Of a stretch of DNA of 64,000 nucleotides, positions 24,425 to 33,508 are shown one piece after another; within the stretch, counting starts at the first letter, position 1, and each line of letters begins with the position of its first letter. Source of the DNA: Rathayibacter sp. VKM Ac-2856 (GTDB lineage Bacteria > Actinomycetota > Actinomycetes > Actinomycetales > Microbacteriaceae); contig NZ_JABMLF010000001.1 in NCBI RefSeq assembly GCF_013205055.1, positions 620,001 to 684,000 of the forward strand. The letters run 5' to 3'. The notes beneath the pieces are model-generated. The model was not told where the DNA came from and did not search any database. It saw only the letters and a list, made by a program, of their open reading frames with translations. Made by a program: the position numbers and the translations under genes.

Positions 24425-25171
24425 TCAGTGCCGGCCGCCGAGCAGCGCCAGCACGTCCGCGTGGCGCCCCTCGGCCTCGGCGTCGCGGAGGAAGCGCACG
24501 CGGTCCACCAGCACCTCCTCCACCTCCGGCTGCTCCATCAGGATCCGCATCGTCTCGTCGAGGTAATCGGCCAGCGGCAGGGCGCTCGGGTCGTCCTGCT
24601 GCCCCATCAGCGTCGTCTGCACGGCCGGCGGCACCAGCTCGATGACCTGCACCGGGGTCTGGGCGAGCTGCACGCGGAGGCTCTGCGTGTAGGAGTGCAC
24701 CGCGGCCTTGGTCGCGCTGTAGGTCGGCGTCGCCGGCAGCGGCACGAAGGCGAGACCCGAGGACACCGTCATCAGCACTCCGTCGGCCTTCCCGGCGATC
24801 CACGGGGTGAACGCGGTCAGCGTGCGGATCGTCCCGAGCAGGTTGGTCTCGATGATCGACTCGGCCGTGGCGAGGTGACCAGGGTCTCGGAGGTCTTCCG
24901 GCAGCATGATGCCCGCCATCGTGACGACGACGTCGAGGCCCGGGTGCTCGCGGGTGACGGTGTCGACCGCGGCGGAGATCGACTCCGGGTCGGCGACGTC
25001 GACGACGACCGACGCCGTGCCGGGGTGCGCCGCCGTGAACTCGTCCAGCAGCTCCCGGCGGCGCCCGCCGACGACGACGCGGTTGCCCGCATCGAGGAAG
25101 CGCTCGGCCAGGCCCTTGCCGATGCCGGAGGTCGCGCCGGTGATCAGGATCGTGCGTCCCGTGGTCTTCAT
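24425..25171 (-). CDS. DltE-like short-chain dehydrogenase
   Basis: The 248-aa SDR has the NAD(P) motif TILITGATSGIGKGLAE, VVVTMAGIM, the active-site serine in MTVSSGLAFVPL and the YSATKAAVHSYTQSL tyrosine-lysine pair. The tail (EEVLVDRVRFLRDAEAEGR) resembles DltE-type proteins. It is divergent from the XRE regulator at 25311, which most likely controls it. The substrate is unknown. Confidence 0.88.
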   Translation of the reverse strand: MKTTGRTILITGATSGIGKGLAERFLDAGNRVVVGGRRRELLDEFTAAHPGTASVVVDVADPESISAAVDTVTREHPGLDVVVTMAGIMLPEDLRDPGHLATAESIIETNLLGTIRTLTAFTPWIAGKADGVLMTVSSGLAFVPLPATPTYSATKAAVHSYTQSLRVQLAQTPVQVIELVPPAVQTTLMGQQDDPSALPLADYLDETMRILMEQPEVEEVLVDRVRFLRDAEAEGRHADVLALLGGRH

Positions 25172-25310
25172 GTCGTCTCCTTCGTCGGCCGGGGCTGTCG
25201 TACCCGGCCGATGCCAGAGTCGTCCGGTGCGGTGATCGCAGGAAGGGCTGGACGATCCAGGGACCGCCGCTCCCTGGTCCGCGGATCGCCCGGCGCGGCA
25301 GGATGAGCGC

Positions 25311-26162
25311 ATGGACAGACCTGCGCTCGCCGAGTTCCTCCGCGGTCGACGCGAGCGGCTGCAGCCGTCCGACGTCGGGATGCCGCCCGGAGCGCGCCGC
25401 CGCACGGCCGGCCTCCGTCGCGAGGAGATCGCCTCGACCGTCGGCATGTCCGCCGACTACTGGTCCCGGCTCGAGCAGCAGCGCGGCCCGCAGCCGTCCG
25501 AGCAGATGCTCACCGCGATCGCCCGCGGGCTCCGCCTCGACCTGGACGAGCGCGACCACCTCTTCCGCCTCGCCGGCCAGACCCCGCCCGCGCGGCACCG
25601 GCGCGATGAGCACGTCTCGCCCGGCCTGCTCCGCGTGCTCGACCGGCTCGAGGACACCCCGGCGCTCGTCATCACCGAGCTCGGCGAGACCCTCGTGCAG
25701 AATCGTCTCGCCCGCGCCCTGTTCGGCGACGACGCGGGCTGGACCGGGCTCGACCGCAGCGGCATCCACCGCTGGTTCGCGCGTCCCGAGGCCGCCCGCC
25801 GCAGCTATCCCGAGCGCGATCACGAGCATCAGGGGCGGATGCAGACGGCCCAGCTGCGCTTCGCCGCCGCCTCCCCCGACGCGGACCCGCTGGCCGCGCG
25901 GATCATCGCGTCGCTGCTCGAGCGGAGCGGGGAGTTCCGCCGGTACTGGGAGCTGCAGGAGGTCACGGCCCGCTTCGAGGACCGCAAGACCCTCCAACAC
26001 CCGGAGGTCGGCGAGATCGACGTCGACTGCCAGGCGCTCTTCACCGAGAACCAGGCCCAGGTGCTGCTGGTGCTCACCCCACGGGCCGGCTCCCCCGCCG
26101 CCGCCGAGGCCCTGCGCCTGCTCGGCGTCGTCGGCGACCAGCGGCTGACGCCCTCCGCGTAG
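25311..26162 (+). CDS. XRE-family regulator with MmyB-like ligand domain
   Basis: The 283-aa protein has an N-terminal helix-turn-helix (RRTAGLRREEIASTVGMSAD with YWSRLEQ) and a C-terminal MmyB-like sensor domain (ALVITELGETLVQNRLARAL, RFAAASPDADPLAARIIASL). Such regulators usually control a divergent oxidoreductase gene, here the SDR 139 bp away. They bind small hydrophobic ligands, possibly fatty acids. Confidence 0.87.
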   Translation: MDRPALAEFLRGRRERLQPSDVGMPPGARRRTAGLRREEIASTVGMSADYWSRLEQQRGPQPSEQMLTAIARGLRLDLDERDHLFRLAGQTPPARHRRDEHVSPGLLRVLDRLEDTPALVITELGETLVQNRLARALFGDDAGWTGLDRSGIHRWFARPEAARRSYPERDHEHQGRMQTAQLRFAAASPDADPLAARIIASLLERSGEFRRYWELQEVTARFEDRKTLQHPEVGEIDVDCQALFTENQAQVLLVLTPRAGSPAAAEALRLLGVVGDQRLTPSA

Positions 26163-26242
26163 CGCCGGTGCCCGGGTCGGCGCGGGAGCGGTGTCCGCCT
26201 AGGGTGGAGGCGGCCGCAGCGAGCGGTCGCGAAGGGTTCCCC

Positions 26243-26587
26243 ATGAAGATCAGCCAGCTGCGTCACTTCGTGGCCGTCGCCGAGGAGCTCCACTTCGTGC
26301 GCGCCGCCGAGAAGCTCGGCATCTCCCGCAAGAAGCTCGACTCCTCCGTCGCCGCCGTCGAGCTCGACCTCGGCCGCCCCCTCTTCGAGCCGGGCGCCGC
26401 GGCGACCACCCTCACCGCCGCCGGACGCCAGCGCCTCGCCTCGGCCCGCGAGGAGCTCGCCGCGCTCGGCGACGAGCCGGAGGAGGCGCCCAAGGCGGGC
26501 GGCAAGGCCAAGGCCTCCAAGGGCACCGGCCGCGCCCCGATCGTCAAGGGCCAGCCCAAGCCCTACAAGCGCCGCCAGTCCCGCTGA
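26243..26587 (+). CDS. Stand-alone LysR-type DNA-binding domain with basic tail
   Basis: The 114-aa product begins MKISQLRHFVAVAEELHFVR, a good LysR helix-turn-helix (about residues 1-70). It has no effector domain: instead a Glu/Pro linker leads to a Lys-rich tail (KAGGKAKASKGTGRAP, then GQPKPYKRRQSR). It is a whole gene, not a recent truncation, because the tail is coherent and ends in a normal stop 48 bp before the tRNA region. It could act as a small nucleoid-type or competing regulator; function unknown. Confidence 0.72.
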   Translation: MKISQLRHFVAVAEELHFVRAAEKLGISRKKLDSSVAAVELDLGRPLFEPGAAATTLTAAGRQRLASAREELAALGDEPEEAPKAGGKAKASKGTGRAPIVKGQPKPYKRRQSR

Positions 26588-26632
26588 GCCCGCTGCTCCC
26601 GCCGAGCGCGCTGCTCCAGCGGGGTACCGAGG

Positions 26633-26705
26633 TGGGCCCTACCGGGCTCGAACCGATGACATCCACGGTGTAAACGTGGCGCTCTACCAACTGAGCTAAA
26701 GGCCC
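26633..26705 (-). tRNA. tRNA-Val (TAC anticodon)
   Basis: On the minus strand a 73-nt cloverleaf reads GGGCCTTTAGCTCAGTTGG from its 5' end. The anticodon stem is CCACG/CGTGG around TTTACAC (anticodon TAC). The T-arm is GGTTCGAGCC and the acceptor stem closes with AGGGCCC plus A73. The 3' CCA is not encoded. Confidence 0.95.
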
Positions 26706-26847
26706 CCGTCGCGGCCGGGCCGCGGACGATCGGGACGATCCTACGACACCGCCCGCGCCGCGACCGGACGCGGGCGGGGCTCCCCCGGCCGCCCGGAGCC
26801 CTGTCCGCGTCCCCTCACGGGAGCGCGAGCGCCGCTACTCTCGCGGG

Positions 26848-27543
26848 ATGGCGGACAGCGACGACTCCCGCGCACGGCGCCGGGCCGAGAGCCGCTGGCC
26901 GGCCTCCGCGGCGATCCTCGTCGCCGTCGCACTCAACCTCGTCGGGCACGACCCCGGCACCGCGGCCGTCCGGATCGGCGCGGCCGTCCTCACGCTCGCG
27001 CTGCTGATCCCGCTCTTCGTCGTCAACCCGCGGCGCCTGGACACCGAGACCCGCTGGTCCCGCGGGGTGTCGATCACGCTCGCCGTCGTGCTCGCCGCGG
27101 CGAACCAGGTCAACGTCGTGCGGGTGGTGGTCGACCTCGTCGACGGATCGGCCGACGGACCGCTGCTGCTGCTCACCGCACTGCAGGTCTGGGTGACGAA
27201 CGTCGTCGCCTACGCGCTGATCTACTGGGAGCTCGACCGCGGCGGCCCCGTCGCGCGCGGGACGCTCGAGCGCACAGAGCTGCCGTCCGCCGACTTCGCC
27301 TTCCCGCAGGACGCGTTCCGCGACGCCGCTCCGGAGGTGGCGATCACCTCGTCAGAGAAATCCGACTGGCGCCCCGGCTTCGTCGACTACCTCTACCTGT
27401 CGACGACGAACACGATGGCCTTCAGCCCGACCGACACCATGCCGCTCTCGAGCCGCGCGAAGCTGCTGATGGCCCTCGAGGGCGTCACCGGCTTCGTCCT
27501 GCTCGCCCTCGTCATCTCCCGAGCCGTCAACATCCTCAACTGA
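26848..27543 (+). CDS. Multi-pass membrane protein, DUF1345-like
   Basis: The 231-aa protein has four to six hydrophobic segments (SAAILVAVALNLVGHD, LTLALLIPLFVV, ITLAVVLAAANQ, WVTNVVAYALIYWE). A conserved-looking YLYLSTTNTMAFSPTDTMPL precedes the last helix and resembles the pore-like stretch of small ion-channel-type proteins. The function is unknown. TACTCT lies six bases before the ATG, a leaderless-type promoter. Confidence 0.65.
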   Translation: MADSDDSRARRRAESRWPASAAILVAVALNLVGHDPGTAAVRIGAAVLTLALLIPLFVVNPRRLDTETRWSRGVSITLAVVLAAANQVNVVRVVVDLVDGSADGPLLLLTALQVWVTNVVAYALIYWELDRGGPVARGTLERTELPSADFAFPQDAFRDAAPEVAITSSEKSDWRPGFVDYLYLSTTNTMAFSPTDTMPLSSRAKLLMALEGVTGFVLLALVISRAVNILN

Positions 27544-27572
27544 CGCCTGCGGTGTGCACGCACGGCCGCAGT

Positions 27573-27635
27573 CCGCGAGATGCCACTTGTGCACGCGACA
27601 CGCCGTGGAAGGCGGTCACAAGTGGCATCTCGCGG
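27573..27635. repeat. Dispersed hairpin element, copy 2
   Basis: This copy has exactly the same 19-bp arms as the element at 7705 (27573-27591 and 27617-27635) and again a 25-nt loop. Here it lies between two convergent genes (membrane protein and peroxiredoxin), a terminator-like position. Confidence 0.9.
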
Positions 27636-27649
27636 AAGGAGGACGGGCG

Positions 27650-28123
27650 TCAGGCGTGAGCGGGCGTGAGCGCGTCGATCGAGGCGCGGTAGTCGTCCAT
27701 CGAGCGGGCCTCGCCGGGCGCGGTGATGAAGGTCTCGCGGATGACGCCGGCCTTGTCGATCAGGAAGGTCGCCCGGGTGGCGTAGCCCTTCTGCTCGAGG
27801 AAGACGCCGTACTGCTTCGCGACGTCGCCGTGCGGCCAGAAGTCGGAGAGCAGCGTGAAGTCGTAGCCCTGCTTCTCGCCCCAGGCGCGCAGGGTGTGCT
27901 TCGAGTCGACCGAGATGCCGATCAGCTCGACGTCCGCGTGCTCGAACAGCGCCAGGTTCTCGCGCAGCGCGCAGAACTCGCCCGTGCAGGTGCCGGAGAA
28001 GGCGAGCGGGAAGAAGACGAGGGCGACGTTGCGCCGCCCGTGGAAGTCGCCCAGCTGGATGCGCTCGCCGTACTGGTTCGCGAGTTCGAAGTCGGGAGCC
28101 AGCGTGAGCTTCTCGAGAGCCAT
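27650..28123 (-). CDS. AhpE-type peroxiredoxin
   Basis: The 157-aa protein has the thioredoxin-like peroxiredoxin site FFPLAFSGTCTGEFC, with the peroxidatic cysteine at 46 and another at 51. It reduces peroxides. DFWPHGDVAKQYGVF and ATFLIDKAGVIRETF are conserved family stretches. Mycobacterial AhpE, the closest type I recall, lacks the second cysteine, so Cys51 might act as a local resolving residue. The ATG at 28123 follows GGAAGGA. Confidence 0.9.
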   Translation of the reverse strand: MALEKLTLAPDFELANQYGERIQLGDFHGRRNVALVFFPLAFSGTCTGEFCALRENLALFEHADVELIGISVDSKHTLRAWGEKQGYDFTLLSDFWPHGDVAKQYGVFLEQKGYATRATFLIDKAGVIRETFITAPGEARSMDDYRASIDALTPAHA

Positions 28124-28450
28124 CGGTCCGATGTCCTTCCATGCGCACGAATGTCGCGCGAGCACGAGGGGCAATGCTAGACCCGCTCTGCCGATCGGCC
28201 AAGGGAACCCGGTGTCCCACCCCTCGCGCTCCAGTCGGAGGCTGCGTCCCGGCCGCTGGACGCGGTTCCGCTGGAGAAATCCCACAGTGCCCTGTGCGGT
28301 TCCGTCGTGGATCGCCACACATGGTCGGAATCGCTAGGCTTGCACGGGTGCCCGCGCGCCGCTCGTCATCCGAGAATCCTGCGCGCGGATCCGCACCGCT
28401 TCATGAGAGTGATGTCTCGGGCACGATCTGCCCCCAGAGAGAGGTCGAGG
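28124..28450 (+). promoter_or_regulatory. Divergent prx-aceE intergenic region with a candidate aceE promoter
   Basis: This 327-bp region carries TAGGCT at 28335-28340, a good -10 box, giving an aceE transcript start near 28347. A 37-codon frame (GTG 28348 to TAA 28461) starts at that point and overlaps the aceE start out of frame; it may be chance. No clear -35 or palindrome was seen elsewhere in the region. Confidence 0.4.
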
Positions 28451-31177
28451 GTGACTGTTAACGATCAGGACCCGTATTCCGTCGGACACGTCGACTCGGA
28501 TCCCGAGGAAACGTCGGAGTGGAACGAGTCGCTCGACGCGCTCGTCGAGGAGCGGGGTGCGGGTCGCGGACGCGATGTCATGCTCAGCCTCCTCAAGCGC
28601 TCCAAGGAGCTGCACCTCGGCGTTCCGATGGTGCCGACGACGGACTACATCAACACCATCGCGGCCGAGAACGAGCCCGAGTTCCCCGGTGACGAGGACG
28701 TCGAGCGACGCTACCGCGCCTGGATCCGCTGGAACGCGGCGATCCTCGTGCACCGCGCACAGCGCCCCGGCATCGGCGTCGGCGGGCACATCTCGACCTA
28801 CGCGTCGAGCGCCTCGCTGTACGAGGTCGGCTTCAACCACTTCTTCCGCGGCCAGGACCACCCGGGCGGCGGAGATCAGGTCTTCATCCAGGGCCACGCC
28901 TCCCCCGGCCCTTACGCGCGCGCCTTCCTCGAGGGACGCCTGAGCGAGCACCAGCTCGACGGGTTCCGCCAGGAGAAGTCGCACCAGGGCGGCGGGCTCT
29001 CGAGCTACCCGCACCCGCGCCTCATGCCGGAGTTCTGGCAGTTCCCGACCGTGTCGATGGGCCTCGGCCCGATCAACGCGATCTACCAGGCGCAGGCCAA
29101 CAAGTACCTCACCAACCGCGGCATCAAGGACGCCTCCGACCAGCAGGTCTGGGCGTTCCTCGGCGACGGCGAGATGGACGAGGTCGAGTCGCGCGGTCAG
29201 CTCCAGGTCGCCGCGAACGACGGCCTCGACAACCTGAACTTCATCGTCAACTGCAACCTGCAGCGCCTCGACGGCCCGGTCCGCGGCAACGGCAAGATCG
29301 TCCAGGAGCTGGAGTCGTTCTTCCGCGGCGCCGGCTGGAACGTCATCAAGCTCATCTGGGGCCGCGAGTGGGACGACCTGCTCGCCCGCGACACCGAGGG
29401 CGCGCTGCTCGATCTGATGAACAAGACGCCCGACGGCGACTTCCAGACCTTCAAGACCGAGGACGGCGCCTACGTCCGCGAGAACTTCTTCGGCCGCGAC
29501 GAGCGCGCGAAGAAGCTGGTCGAGGACTACACCGACGAGCAGATCTGGGGCCTTCGCCGCGGTGGTCACGACTACCGCAAGATCTACGCCGCGATGAAGG
29601 CCGCGACCGAGCACAAGGGCCAGCCGACCGTCATCCTCGCCCACACCATCAAGGGCTACGGTCTCGGCCGCAGCTTCGAGGGCCGCAACGCGACCCACCA
29701 GATGAAGAAGATGACCCTGGACAACCTGAAGGGCTTCCGCGACACCATGCGGATCCCGATCACGGACGCCCAGCTCGAGGAGAACCCCTACCTCCCGCCG
29801 TACTACCACCCCGGTCAGGGCGACGAGGCGATCGAGTACATGCAGGAGCGCCGCCGCGCGCTCGGCGGCTACCTCCCCGAGCGCCGCTCGAAGTACACGC
29901 AGCTCTCGCTGCCGGACGACTCGGCCTACAAGATCGGCAAGAAGGGCTCCGGGACGCAGGAGATCGCCACCACCATGGCGTTCGTCCGCATCCTGAAGGA
30001 CATCCTGCGCTCGAAGGACTTCGGCAACCGCGTCGTCCCGATCATCCCCGACGAGGCCCGCACCTTCGGCATGGACGCGTTCTTCCCGAACGCGAAGATC
30101 TACAACCCGCGCGGCCAGCACTACACGTCGGTCGACCGCGAGCTGCTCCTGGCCTACAAGGAGAGCCCGCAGGGCCAGATCCTGCACGTCGGCATCAACG
30201 AGGCGGGCGCCCTCGCGGCGTTCACCGCGGTCGGCACCTCGTACTCGACGCAGGGCGAGCCGCTCATCCCGGTCTACGTCTTCTACTCGATGTTCGGCTT
30301 CCAGCGCACGGCCGACGCGATCTGGGCGGCGGGCGACATGATGGCCCGCGGCTTCATGATCGCGGCGACCGCCGGGCGCACCACGCTGACCGGTGAGGGC
30401 CTCCAGCACGCGGACGGCCACTCGCCGATCCTCGCGGCCACCAACCCGGCCGTCGTCAGCTACGACCCGGCGTACAGCTACGAGATCGCGCACATCGTGC
30501 AGTCCGGTCTCGAGCGCATGTACGGGGGGAAGCACCCGGACCCGAACGTCATGTACTACGTGACGGTCTACAACGAGCCGATCGTGCACCCCAAGGAGCC
30601 CGAGGACGTGGACGTGGACGGCATCGTCCGCGGCATCCACCGCGTCTCCTGGGGCCAGTGGGACGGCCCGAAGGCCCAGCTGCTCGCGTCCGGCGTCGCC
30701 GTGCCGTGGGCGATCGAGGCGCAGAAGCTCCTCGCCGAGGACTGGGGAGTGTCGGCCGACGTCTGGTCGGTCACCTCGTGGAACGAGCTGCGGCGCGACG
30801 GCATCAACGCCGAGCACCACAACTTCCTCTATCCCGAGGACGAGCCGCAGGTCCCCTACGTGACGCAGAAGCTCGCCGACGCGAAGGGCCCCTTCGTCGC
30901 CGTGTCGGACTTCTCGCACCAGGTCCCGGACCAGCTGCGCCAGTTCATCCCGGGCGACTTCGCGACGCTCGGAGCGGACGACTTCGGCTTCTCGGACACC
31001 CGCGCGGCCGCTCGTCGCCACTTCAAGATCGACGGTCCGTCGGTCGTGGTGCGCACGCTGCAGCTGCTCGCCAAGCGCGGCGAGGTCGACCCCTCGCTCT
31101 CCGCCCAGGCGATCCAGAAGTACAGCCTCCACGACGTGAACGCCGGCACCACCGGCAACGCGGGCGGCGAGAGCTGA
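28451..31177 (+). CDS. aceE: Pyruvate dehydrogenase E1 component, homodimeric type
   Basis: The 908-aa enzyme decarboxylates pyruvate with thiamine diphosphate and feeds the pyruvate dehydrogenase complex. Visible family parts are [20 protein letters not shown], the ThDP motif [14 protein letters not shown] ending in [37 protein letters not shown], and [18 protein letters not shown] in the transketolase-like domain. Length is normal for AceE. The GTG at 28451 follows a GAGG-type site. It is followed 12 bp later by fasR, coupling acetyl-CoA formation with fatty-acid synthesis. Confidence 0.97.
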   Translation: MTVNDQDPYSVGHVDSDPEETSEWNESLDALVEERGAGRGRDVMLSLLKRSKELHLGVPMVPTTDYINTIAAENEPEFPGDEDVERRYRAWIRWNAAILVHRAQRPGIGVGGHISTYASSASLYEVGFNHFFRGQDHPGGGDQVFIQGHASPGPYARAFLEGRLSEHQLDGFRQEKSHQGGGLSSYPHPRLMPEFWQFPTVSMGLGPINAIYQAQANKYLTNRGIKDASDQQVWAFLGDGEMDEVESRGQLQVAANDGLDNLNFIVNCNLQRLDGPVRGNGKIVQELESFFRGAGWNVIKLIWGREWDDLLARDTEGALLDLMNKTPDGDFQTFKTEDGAYVRENFFGRDERAKKLVEDYTDEQIWGLRRGGHDYRKIYAAMKAATEHKGQPTVILAHTIKGYGLGRSFEGRNATHQMKKMTLDNLKGFRDTMRIPITDAQLEENPYLPPYYHPGQGDEAIEYMQERRRALGGYLPERRSKYTQLSLPDDSAYKIGKKGSGTQEIATTMAFVRILKDILRSKDFGNRVVPIIPDEARTFGMDAFFPNAKIYNPRGQHYTSVDRELLLAYKESPQGQILHVGINEAGALAAFTAVGTSYSTQGEPLIPVYVFYSMFGFQRTADAIWAAGDMMARGFMIAATAGRTTLTGEGLQHADGHSPILAATNPAVVSYDPAYSYEIAHIVQSGLERMYGGKHPDPNVMYYVTVYNEPIVHPKEPEDVDVDGIVRGIHRVSWGQWDGPKAQLLASGVAVPWAIEAQKLLAEDWGVSADVWSVTSWNELRRDGINAEHHNFLYPEDEPQVPYVTQKLADAKGPFVAVSDFSHQVPDQLRQFIPGDFATLGADDFGFSDTRAAARRHFKIDGPSVVVRTLQLLAKRGEVDPSLSAQAIQKYSLHDVNAGTTGNAGGES

Positions 31178-31188
31178 CGGACGGCTCG

Positions 31189-32466
31189 GTGCTCTCCTCC
31201 GACGACGCGCAGTCGACGACACGGGGCACTGCCTCCTCCGCGGAGCGTCCGGCCACCCGGCCGGGCGCTCCGCGCACGAAGGAGCAGACCCTCGCCTGGC
31301 TGCGGACCCTCTCGGGCGAGCTGTCCACGCAGACCATCAAGAAGCTCGAGGACACGCTGCCCTGGTACGGCAGCATGCCGCCGGGCCGGCGCTCCGCCGT
31401 CGGCATGGTCGCGCAGGCCGGCATCACCTCGTTCATCTCCTGGTTCGACGACCCCTCGGCGACGCCCTGGATCGCCGCCGACGTGTTCGGGGCCGCTCCG
31501 CGGGAGCTGCTCCGCTCCGTCTCGCTGACCCAGACGCTCCAGCTGATCAAGGTCACCGTCGAGGTGGTCGAGGAGCGGATCACCAACCGCGGCGAGGACC
31601 TGCGCGAGGCGATCCTGCTCTACTCGCGCGAGATCGCCTTCGCGGCGGCCGACGTCTACGCCCGGGCGGCGGAGGCGCGCGGCCTCTGGGACGCGCGCCT
31701 CGAGGCGCTCGTCGTCGACTCGATCCTCACGGGCGAGGCCGACGACGAGTTGCCGAGCCGCATCGCGGCCCTCGGCTGGCACGGCCACGGCGAGGTCGCG
31801 GTGCTCGTGGGCACCGCGCCCAAGATGCTCGACGTCGACCAGCTCCGCCGCACCGCCCGGCACATGAGCGCCGACGTGCTGATCGGCGTGCAGGGCAGCC
31901 GACTCGTGCTCGTCATCGGCCGCGCCGAGCCGAGCGAGAACGCGACCGAGGAGACCGGCCCGCCCGTCGCCTTCCTCGAGATCGCGAACGCGCTCGAGCC
32001 CGGCTTCGGCTCCGGACACCTGGTCCTCGGCCACGAGGTGCCGACGCTCGTGGAGGCGTCGCGCAGCGCCCGCGCCGCCCTCGCCGGCTTCGCGGTCGCG
32101 CGCTCCTGGCGCAACGCCCCGCGACCGGTGAACGCGGACGACCTGCTGCCCGAGCGCGCCCTCGCCGGCGATCCGCTCGCCCGGCAGAGCCTGATCACCC
32201 AGATCTACAAGCCGCTGCAGAAGCACTCGACCGAGCTGCTCACCACCCTGTGGGCCTACCTCGACAACGGCCGCTCCCTCGAGGCGACCGCCCGCGAGCT
32301 CTTCGTGCACCCCAACACCGTCCGCTACCGCCTCAAGCGGGTGGCGGAGGTGATCGGCTGGGACGCGACGGGCGCCCGCGAGGCGCTCATCCTCCAGTCC
32401 GCCCTCATCCTCGGCTCGATGAGCGATCCGGACGGAGCGGTCCGCCGCCGTCCGACGCGCAAGTGA
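31189..32466 (+). CDS. fasR: FasR-like PucR-family regulator of fatty-acid synthesis
   Basis: The 425-aa protein ends in a PucR/CdaR-type helix-turn-helix (YLDNGRSLEATARELFVHPN and TVRYRLKRV). Its middle matches the actinobacterial FasR family (LPWYGSMPPGRRSAVGMVAQ, ITSFISWFDDP). In Streptomyces coelicolor, FasR sits directly before fabD-fabH-acpP-fabF and activates them; the same order holds here. A GTG at 31189, 12 bp after the aceE stop, is the likely start. The first 35 residues are disordered and Thr/Ala/Pro rich. Confidence 0.88.
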   Translation: MLSSDDAQSTTRGTASSAERPATRPGAPRTKEQTLAWLRTLSGELSTQTIKKLEDTLPWYGSMPPGRRSAVGMVAQAGITSFISWFDDPSATPWIAADVFGAAPRELLRSVSLTQTLQLIKVTVEVVEERITNRGEDLREAILLYSREIAFAAADVYARAAEARGLWDARLEALVVDSILTGEADDELPSRIAALGWHGHGEVAVLVGTAPKMLDVDQLRRTARHMSADVLIGVQGSRLVLVIGRAEPSENATEETGPPVAFLEIANALEPGFGSGHLVLGHEVPTLVEASRSARAALAGFAVARSWRNAPRPVNADDLLPERALAGDPLARQSLITQIYKPLQKHSTELLTTLWAYLDNGRSLEATARELFVHPNTVRYRLKRVAEVIGWDATGAREALILQSALILGSMSDPDGAVRRRPTRK

Positions 32467-32500
32467 GCCGTCGCCCTCAGGGAGACCTGTTGTAGAACCG

Positions 32501-32517
32501 CCACAAGCTCCTTGTGG
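32501..32517. promoter_or_regulatory. Palindrome between fasR and fabD, candidate operator
   Basis: CCACAAG-CTC-CTTGTGG is a perfect 7-bp inverted repeat, 56 bp before the fabD start and 35 bp after the fasR stop. Its place suits a FasR binding site or a short attenuator hairpin; no U-tract follows. Confidence 0.45.
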
Positions 32518-32572
32518 ATTGTCAGTACCTCAGAGCGCCGCACGAACCGGCGCGGATCGGAAGACTGAAAGC

Positions 32573-33496
32573 GTGATCGTCGTCGTCGCCCCGGGTCAGG
32601 GCTCCCAGACCCCCGGATTCCTCGAGCCCTGGCTCGCCGTCCCCTCGGTCGCCGAGCAGGTGGCCGCGCACTCGGAGGCGGTCGGCATCGACCTCGCCGC
32701 CCACGGCACCGTCTCGGACGCGGACACCATCCGCGACACCGCGGTCGCCCAGCCGCTGATCGTCTCCGCCGGGCTCGTCAGCCTGGCCGCGCTGCTCGAG
32801 GGCGGCCGTCGCGACCGCATCGCGGGCATCGCCGGCCACTCGGTCGGCGAGATCACCGCCGCGGCCGGAGCCGGAGTCCTCTCCGAGCCCGACGCCCTCG
32901 TCTTCGTGCGGGAGCGCGCCCGCGCCATGGCCGCCGCGGCCGCCGCGACGCCCACCGCGATGAGCGCCGTGCTCGGCGGCGACGAGCAGGCGCTGCTCGC
33001 CCGCCTCGACGAGCTCGGCCTCGAGCCCGCCAACTACAACGGCGGCGGCCAGATCGTCGTCGCCGGCGCGGTCGACGCCCTCCAGGCGCTGAAGGACGAG
33101 CCCGTCCGCGGCACCCGCGTCGTCCCCCTCCAGGTCGCCGGCGCGTTCCACACCCGCTACATGGCGCCCGCCCGGGACGCCCTCGGCGACGTCGCCGCCG
33201 CGATCACCCCGGCCGACCCGACGCTGCGCCTCTGGACGAACCGCGACGGCTCGGTCGTCGACTCCGGTTCCCGCTTCCTCGAGCTGCTCGTCGGCCAGGT
33301 CGCCTCCCCCGTCCGCTGGGACCTCTGCATGGCGGCCTTCGCCGAGGCGGGCGTCACCGGCCTGATCGAGCTGGCCCCGGCCGGCGCCCTCGTGGGCCTC
33401 GCCAAGCGCGGCCTCAAAGGCCTGCCCACCCTCGCGATCAAGACCCCCGACGACCTCGACGCCGCCCGCGCCTTCATCGACGAGCACGCCGCCTAG
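32573..33496 (+). CDS. fabD: Malonyl-CoA:ACP transacylase
   Basis: The 307-aa protein has VVVAPGQGSQTPGF, the nucleophile motif AGHSVGEITA, and the histidine in VAGAFHTRYM. It loads malonyl groups onto ACP. The start is a GTG with GGAAG 11 nt upstream. The fabH ATG follows 12 bp after its stop, within the fab operon. Confidence 0.95.
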   Translation: MIVVVAPGQGSQTPGFLEPWLAVPSVAEQVAAHSEAVGIDLAAHGTVSDADTIRDTAVAQPLIVSAGLVSLAALLEGGRRDRIAGIAGHSVGEITAAAGAGVLSEPDALVFVRERARAMAAAAAATPTAMSAVLGGDEQALLARLDELGLEPANYNGGGQIVVAGAVDALQALKDEPVRGTRVVPLQVAGAFHTRYMAPARDALGDVAAAITPADPTLRLWTNRDGSVVDSGSRFLELLVGQVASPVRWDLCMAAFAEAGVTGLIELAPAGALVGLAKRGLKGLPTLAIKTPDDLDAARAFIDEHAA

Positions 33497-33508
33497 CAGG
33501 AGAGACCC

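Noticed and set aside
28348-28461. 37-codon frame before aceE as a leader peptide
   Set aside because: Its only support is a -10 box at leaderless spacing, which more simply gives the aceE transcript start; no codon run or attenuator hairpin is seen.
28334-31222. 962-codon open frame opposite aceE
   Set aside because: It mirrors aceE exactly, and its Val/Ala/Arg/Asp-rich content is the typical antisense shadow of a GC-rich gene.
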